A stretch of 64,000 bases of DNA. It comes from Limnohabitans kasalickyi (lineage in GTDB: Bacteria > Pseudomonadota > Gammaproteobacteria > Burkholderiales > Burkholderiaceae_C). Location of the stretch: NCBI GenBank assembly GCA_965234325.1, contig OZ248418.1, positions 124,001 through 188,000 on the forward strand, given 5' to 3'. The notes below the pieces were generated by a model. It was not told where the DNA came from and did no database searches. It was given only the letters and a program-made list of their open reading frames with translations. This document shows, one piece after another, positions 61,455 to 64,000 of this stretch. A program made the position numbers and the translations under genes. The number at the start of each line of letters is the position of its first letter. Within the stretch, counting starts at the first letter, position 1.

Positions 61455-62414
61455 ATGCGCATCCATTTAACTTTTAAAGCGTTTGCCGCAGCGTCCGCGC
61501 TGTTCACTGCAGCAGCTTTTGCTCAGCCGTGCCCTGATAAAAACGTGCAGTATTGGCAGGCCTTCCCACCCGGCGGTGAGTCTGACTTGTCGGCCCGTCA
61601 CCAGCAAGCTGTGCTGAAAAAGAAATGCGCAGCCATCGACACCGTTGTGCAGTACAAAGCCGGTGCAGGCGGTGCCCTGATGTGGACGCAGATGAACACC
61701 TTGCCCGCCGATGGCGTGAACGTGGTGGGCATCAACCTGCCGCACATTGTGTTCCAGCCCATCGAAGGTCAAGTGCAATACAAGACAGCCGATGTCACGC
61801 CGGTGTATTGGTTCCACTACACCCCCGACATCTTGGTGGTGCCGGTGGCCAGCCCGATCAAAACCTTTGCCGAGTTTTTAGCTGCGGTCAAAAAAGAGCC
61901 CGGTAAATTCTCATTGGGCGGTTCGGGCTTGAACTCGGCCAACCACGCCGCACATGAACGTTTGAATGCGGCTTTCAACGTCAAAACCATCTATATCCCA
62001 TTCAAAGGCACGGGTGATATGACCACCGCCGTGTTGGGCAGCCAAGTTGATGGCGCCATTACCTACACGCCGTTTGCCATCAACAACAAAACGCGTGTGC
62101 GCCCGTTGGCTGTGGCCATGGAACAGCGTCACCCGCTGATGCCTGAAGTGCCCACGTTCAAAGAGTTGGGCGTGAACTGGGTGGACGGTGCCTATCGCGG
62201 CATTGGCGTGCCAAAATCGTCCACGCCTGAGCAGCGCAAGCGTTTGTCTGAGCTGTGGGCCAATCTCAACAACGACCCCGAAATGAAAGAACTCGCAGCC
62301 AAAAACGGCTTTGAATTGGTCAACGTCGGTGTGGACCAAATGGATGCCTTCATGAAAGAACGCACCCAGCTCTACACCGAAGGCGCCGCGCGTTTGGGTC
62401 TCGGCAAAAAGTGA
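61455..62414 (+). CDS. Bug/TctC-family binding protein of the tartrate cluster
   Basis: This 319-residue periplasmic protein has a signal peptide ending AAAFA-QPCPDKNVQYWQAFPPGGESDLSAR. The Bug fold continues with YKAGAGGALMWTQMNTLPADGVNVVGINLP and FSLGGSGLNSANHAAHERL. It lies between ttuC and ttuD with an AAGGAG site. Tartrate or a related hydroxy-acid is the likely ligand. A strong terminator-type hairpin follows. Confidence 0.87.
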   Translation: MRIHLTFKAFAAASALFTAAAFAQPCPDKNVQYWQAFPPGGESDLSARHQQAVLKKKCAAIDTVVQYKAGAGGALMWTQMNTLPADGVNVVGINLPHIVFQPIEGQVQYKTADVTPVYWFHYTPDILVVPVASPIKTFAEFLAAVKKEPGKFSLGGSGLNSANHAAHERLNAAFNVKTIYIPFKGTGDMTTAVLGSQVDGAITYTPFAINNKTRVRPLAVAMEQRHPLMPEVPTFKELGVNWVDGAYRGIGVPKSSTPEQRKRLSELWANLNNDPEMKELAAKNGFELVNVGVDQMDAFMKERTQLYTEGAARLGLGKK

Positions 62415-62454
62415 GCTTTTTCTGACTTCTTCGACTCCCCTTGTTTTTCAGTCG

Positions 62455-62489
62455 CCTGCAGCTGTGCTTGCACAGCCGCAGGTTTTTTT
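62455..62489 (+). terminator. Intrinsic terminator hairpin overlapping the start of ttuD
   Basis: CCTGC-A-GCTGTGC, a two-base TT turn, GCACAGC-C-GCAGG, followed by seven T (62483-62489). The stem is long and GC-rich with single unpaired bases. It lies 41 bases after the Bug gene stop and covers the only upstream start codon of ttuD. Confidence 0.8.
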
Positions 62490-63762
62490 ACGTCAGCTGT
62501 ACGACGCAGCTGTGCTGCGCGCCTTGCCGCTGCACAACACCGCTGCGTATCTGCCTAAACCTCCCAAAGGCCGAACGCTCGTCTTGGGCGCTGGTAAAGC
62601 GGGTGGTGCGATGGCGCAAGCCGTTGAGGCTTTGTGGCCTGCCGACAAATCGCTGTCGGGTTTGGTGGTCACGCGCTATCACCACATTCCGCCTCGTCCT
62701 GCTAGCCTGCCTGAGCGCATTGAGGTGGTCGAAGCTTCGCACCCCGTGCCCGATGCCGCAGGCTTAGCAGCTGCCGAACGCATTTTGGAATTGACCCAAG
62801 GCTTGACCGAAGACGACTTGGTGCTGTTTTTGATCTCAGGCGGCGGCTCGGCTTTGCTGACCTTGCCCGCCGAGGGCCTGACGCTGGAAGACAAGCAGCG
62901 CATCAACCGCGACTTGCTCAACAGTGGCGCCAACATTGGTGAGATGAACTGTGTGCGCAAACATTTGTCGCGCATCAAAGGCGGTCGTTTGGCCGCGGCT
63001 TGTGCACCCGCGCAAGTGGCGACGCTCACCATCAGCGACGTGCCAGGCGACGACCCTTCGGTCATTGCGAGCGGCCCCACGGTGGCCGATCGCACGACCT
63101 GTGCCGATGCGTGGGCGATTTTGCAGCGTTACAAAATTGAGGTGCCTGCCGCGATTGAAGTGGCGTTGAATGCGGGCGCTCTAGAAACGCCCAAGCCCAG
63201 CGCGCAGTGGGATAAGCAGCCGGTTCACTTGATCGCCACACCTCAGCAGTCGCTCGACGCAGCCGCTGATTTGGCCCGCGCCGCGGGTTTAAATGCGTAT
63301 GTCTTGAGCGATGAACTCGAAGGCGAGTCCCGCGAAGTGGGCAAAGTACATGCCGCTTTGGCCCGCGCTGCGGCGCATGGCAAAGGCCCGTTTCAAAAAC
63401 CGTGTGTCATTTTGAGTGGCGGCGAAACTACGGTGACTATTCGCAAACAGACAGAGGGAACTCTTAAGGGCCGTGGCGGGCGTGCCGGCGAGTTTTGTTT
63501 GGGACTGGCTGTGGCCCTACAAGCCCAAGCGGGCGTGTGGGCCATCGCAGCTGACACCGATGGCATTGACGGTATCGAAGACAACGCCGGCGCTTGTGTG
63601 TCACCCGACACCTTGGCCCGTGCCGAGGCCCAAGGCGTGAAACCCGCCAACTGCCTAGACCGAAACGATGCTTACGGTTTTTTCAGCGCGGTGGGCGACT
63701 TGGTCATCACCGGCCCCACGCACACCAACGTCAACGACTTTCGGGCGATGCTGGTGCTTTAG
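62464..63762 (+). CDS. ttuD: Glycerate 2-kinase / hydroxypyruvate reductase TtuD (MOFRL family)
   Basis: This 432-residue MOFRL-family protein matches TtuD, annotated as hydroxypyruvate reductase but belonging to the class II glycerate 2-kinase family. It reads PPKGRTLVLGAGKAGGAMAQAVE, HPVPDAAGLAAAERIL, LVLFLISGGGSALLTLPAEGL, TISDVPGDDPSVIASGPTVAD, CVILSGGETTVTI and AADTDGIDGIEDNAGA. The start is uncertain: GTG 62464 lies inside a terminator-like hairpin without a ribosome site, and the next in-frame candidate is GTG 62512. Its stop overlaps the convergent thioesterase stop. Confidence 0.9.
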   Translation: MLAQPQVFLRQLYDAAVLRALPLHNTAAYLPKPPKGRTLVLGAGKAGGAMAQAVEALWPADKSLSGLVVTRYHHIPPRPASLPERIEVVEASHPVPDAAGLAAAERILELTQGLTEDDLVLFLISGGGSALLTLPAEGLTLEDKQRINRDLLNSGANIGEMNCVRKHLSRIKGGRLAAACAPAQVATLTISDVPGDDPSVIASGPTVADRTTCADAWAILQRYKIEVPAAIEVALNAGALETPKPSAQWDKQPVHLIATPQQSLDAAADLARAAGLNAYVLSDELEGESREVGKVHAALARAAAHGKGPFQKPCVILSGGETTVTIRKQTEGTLKGRGGRAGEFCLGLAVALQAQAGVWAIAADTDGIDGIEDNAGACVSPDTLARAEAQGVKPANCLDRNDAYGFFSAVGDLVITGPTHTNVNDFRAMLVL

Positions 63763-64000
63763 TCGCAAAGGCTGCGAATCGATGGCGGAATGGCCACCGC
63801 CCGGATGCCGGGCTGCGAGGCATTGGCACCCTCGCGGTGTGCGGCAAAGATGCGAACTTCATCACACTCCATGATCAAGTCGTCGCCACGGCGAATTTGG
63901 TAGTGCATCACGAAGCTCTTCTCGCGCCATTCGGTGATGCTGGTGTGAATTTCCAGCAAATCACCATAGCTGGCGGTTTTGACAAAGCGCGCATGCGTGT
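63759..64000 (-). CDS. 4-hydroxybenzoyl-CoA thioesterase-like protein (5' part outside window)
   Basis: The last 80 codons of a hotdog-fold thioesterase, with the 5' end beyond the right edge. The visible part reads HARFVKTASYGDLLEIHTSITEWREKSFVMHYQIRRGDDLIMECDEVRIFA, then IRAVAIPPSIRSLCD, the YbgC/FadM-type pattern in which a strand DLLEI pairs with KSFVMHYQI. The catalytic Asp region is outside. The frame is open to the edge, so the protein is longer than the 66 residues starting at the first Met here. Confidence 0.72.
   Translation of the reverse strand, partial: THARFVKTASYGDLLEIHTSITEWREKSFVMHYQIRRGDDLIMECDEVRIFAAHREGANASQPGIRAVAIPPSIRSLCD

Noticed and set aside
62455..62516. Terminator/antiterminator switch using the repeated GCTGTGC before and after the hairpin
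   Set aside because: The alternative pairing partner lies downstream of the T run and would be transcribed too late to prevent termination.

Overview
The window looks like chromosomal DNA of a freshwater betaproteobacterium of the Comamonadaceae, perhaps Limnohabitans or a close relative. The basis is the moderately GC-rich coding style, many Bug/TctC-type binding proteins, the urt/ure gene set, and Comamonadaceae-like sequences of most enzymes. That placement is inference; no rRNA is present. I saw no tRNA, insertion sequence or CRISPR array.

Layout. (1) 1-5.5 kb: the 5' part of recC (runs off the left edge), an orphan membrane histidine kinase, a universal stress protein, an FMN-binding protein and a small DUF333 protein. 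(2) 5.5-16.9 kb: nitrogen scavenging from urea. ureA-(small membrane gene)-ureB-ureC-ureE-ureF-ureG read leftward, the urea ABC importer urtABCDE reads rightward from a sigma-54-type promoter, and ureD lies beyond urtE on the leftward strand. (3) 16.9-21.3 kb: an NMT1/THI5-type ABC importer and an NCS2 xanthine/uracil permease. (4) 21.4-30.2 kb: an NAD-dependent Gfo/Idh/MocA protein, a sugar-type ABC importer, and a divergent set of SsuD-like sulfonate monooxygenase, aldo-keto reductase and flavin reductase with a GntR/UTRA regulator. This matches the oxidative sulfoquinovose (sulfo-SMO) pathway. (5) 30.3-31.3 kb: a ParD-like antitoxin / zeta toxin pair. (6) 31.4-41.5 kb: purine breakdown, with an M20 hydrolase, a UraD-AllC fusion, PuuE, a GntR/FCD regulator, UraH and XdhABC. 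(7) 41.5-47 kb: a LysR/Bug/M20 set, a tandem glycine riboswitch in front of a D-amino-acid dehydrogenase, and PPK2. (8) 47.2-52.3 kb: the urate oxidase PuuD with fused cytochrome c, modABC for molybdate, and D-tartrate dehydratase. (9) 52.4-58.8 kb: a LysR-controlled aromatic ring-cleavage cluster. (10) 58.8-64 kb: 8-oxoguanine deaminase, tartrate dehydrogenase, a Bug protein, glycerate kinase TtuD, and a thioesterase cut by the right edge.

How it fits together. Purines enter through the NCS2 permease and possibly the NMT1-type ABC importer. They are oxidised by the molybdenum enzyme XdhAB, for which modABC brings molybdate, then by PuuD, UraH, UraD, PuuE and AllC. Urea produced lower in the pathway, or imported by UrtABCDE, would go to urease. 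Five copies of a TGTATACA-centred palindrome sit before the permease, the NMT1-type importer, the GntR operon/uraH, xdhA and puuD, and suggest one regulon under the FCD-type GntR protein. Separately, a near-identical 21-bp element before the sugar-type importer and before the monooxygenase operon ties the sulfoquinovose genes together.
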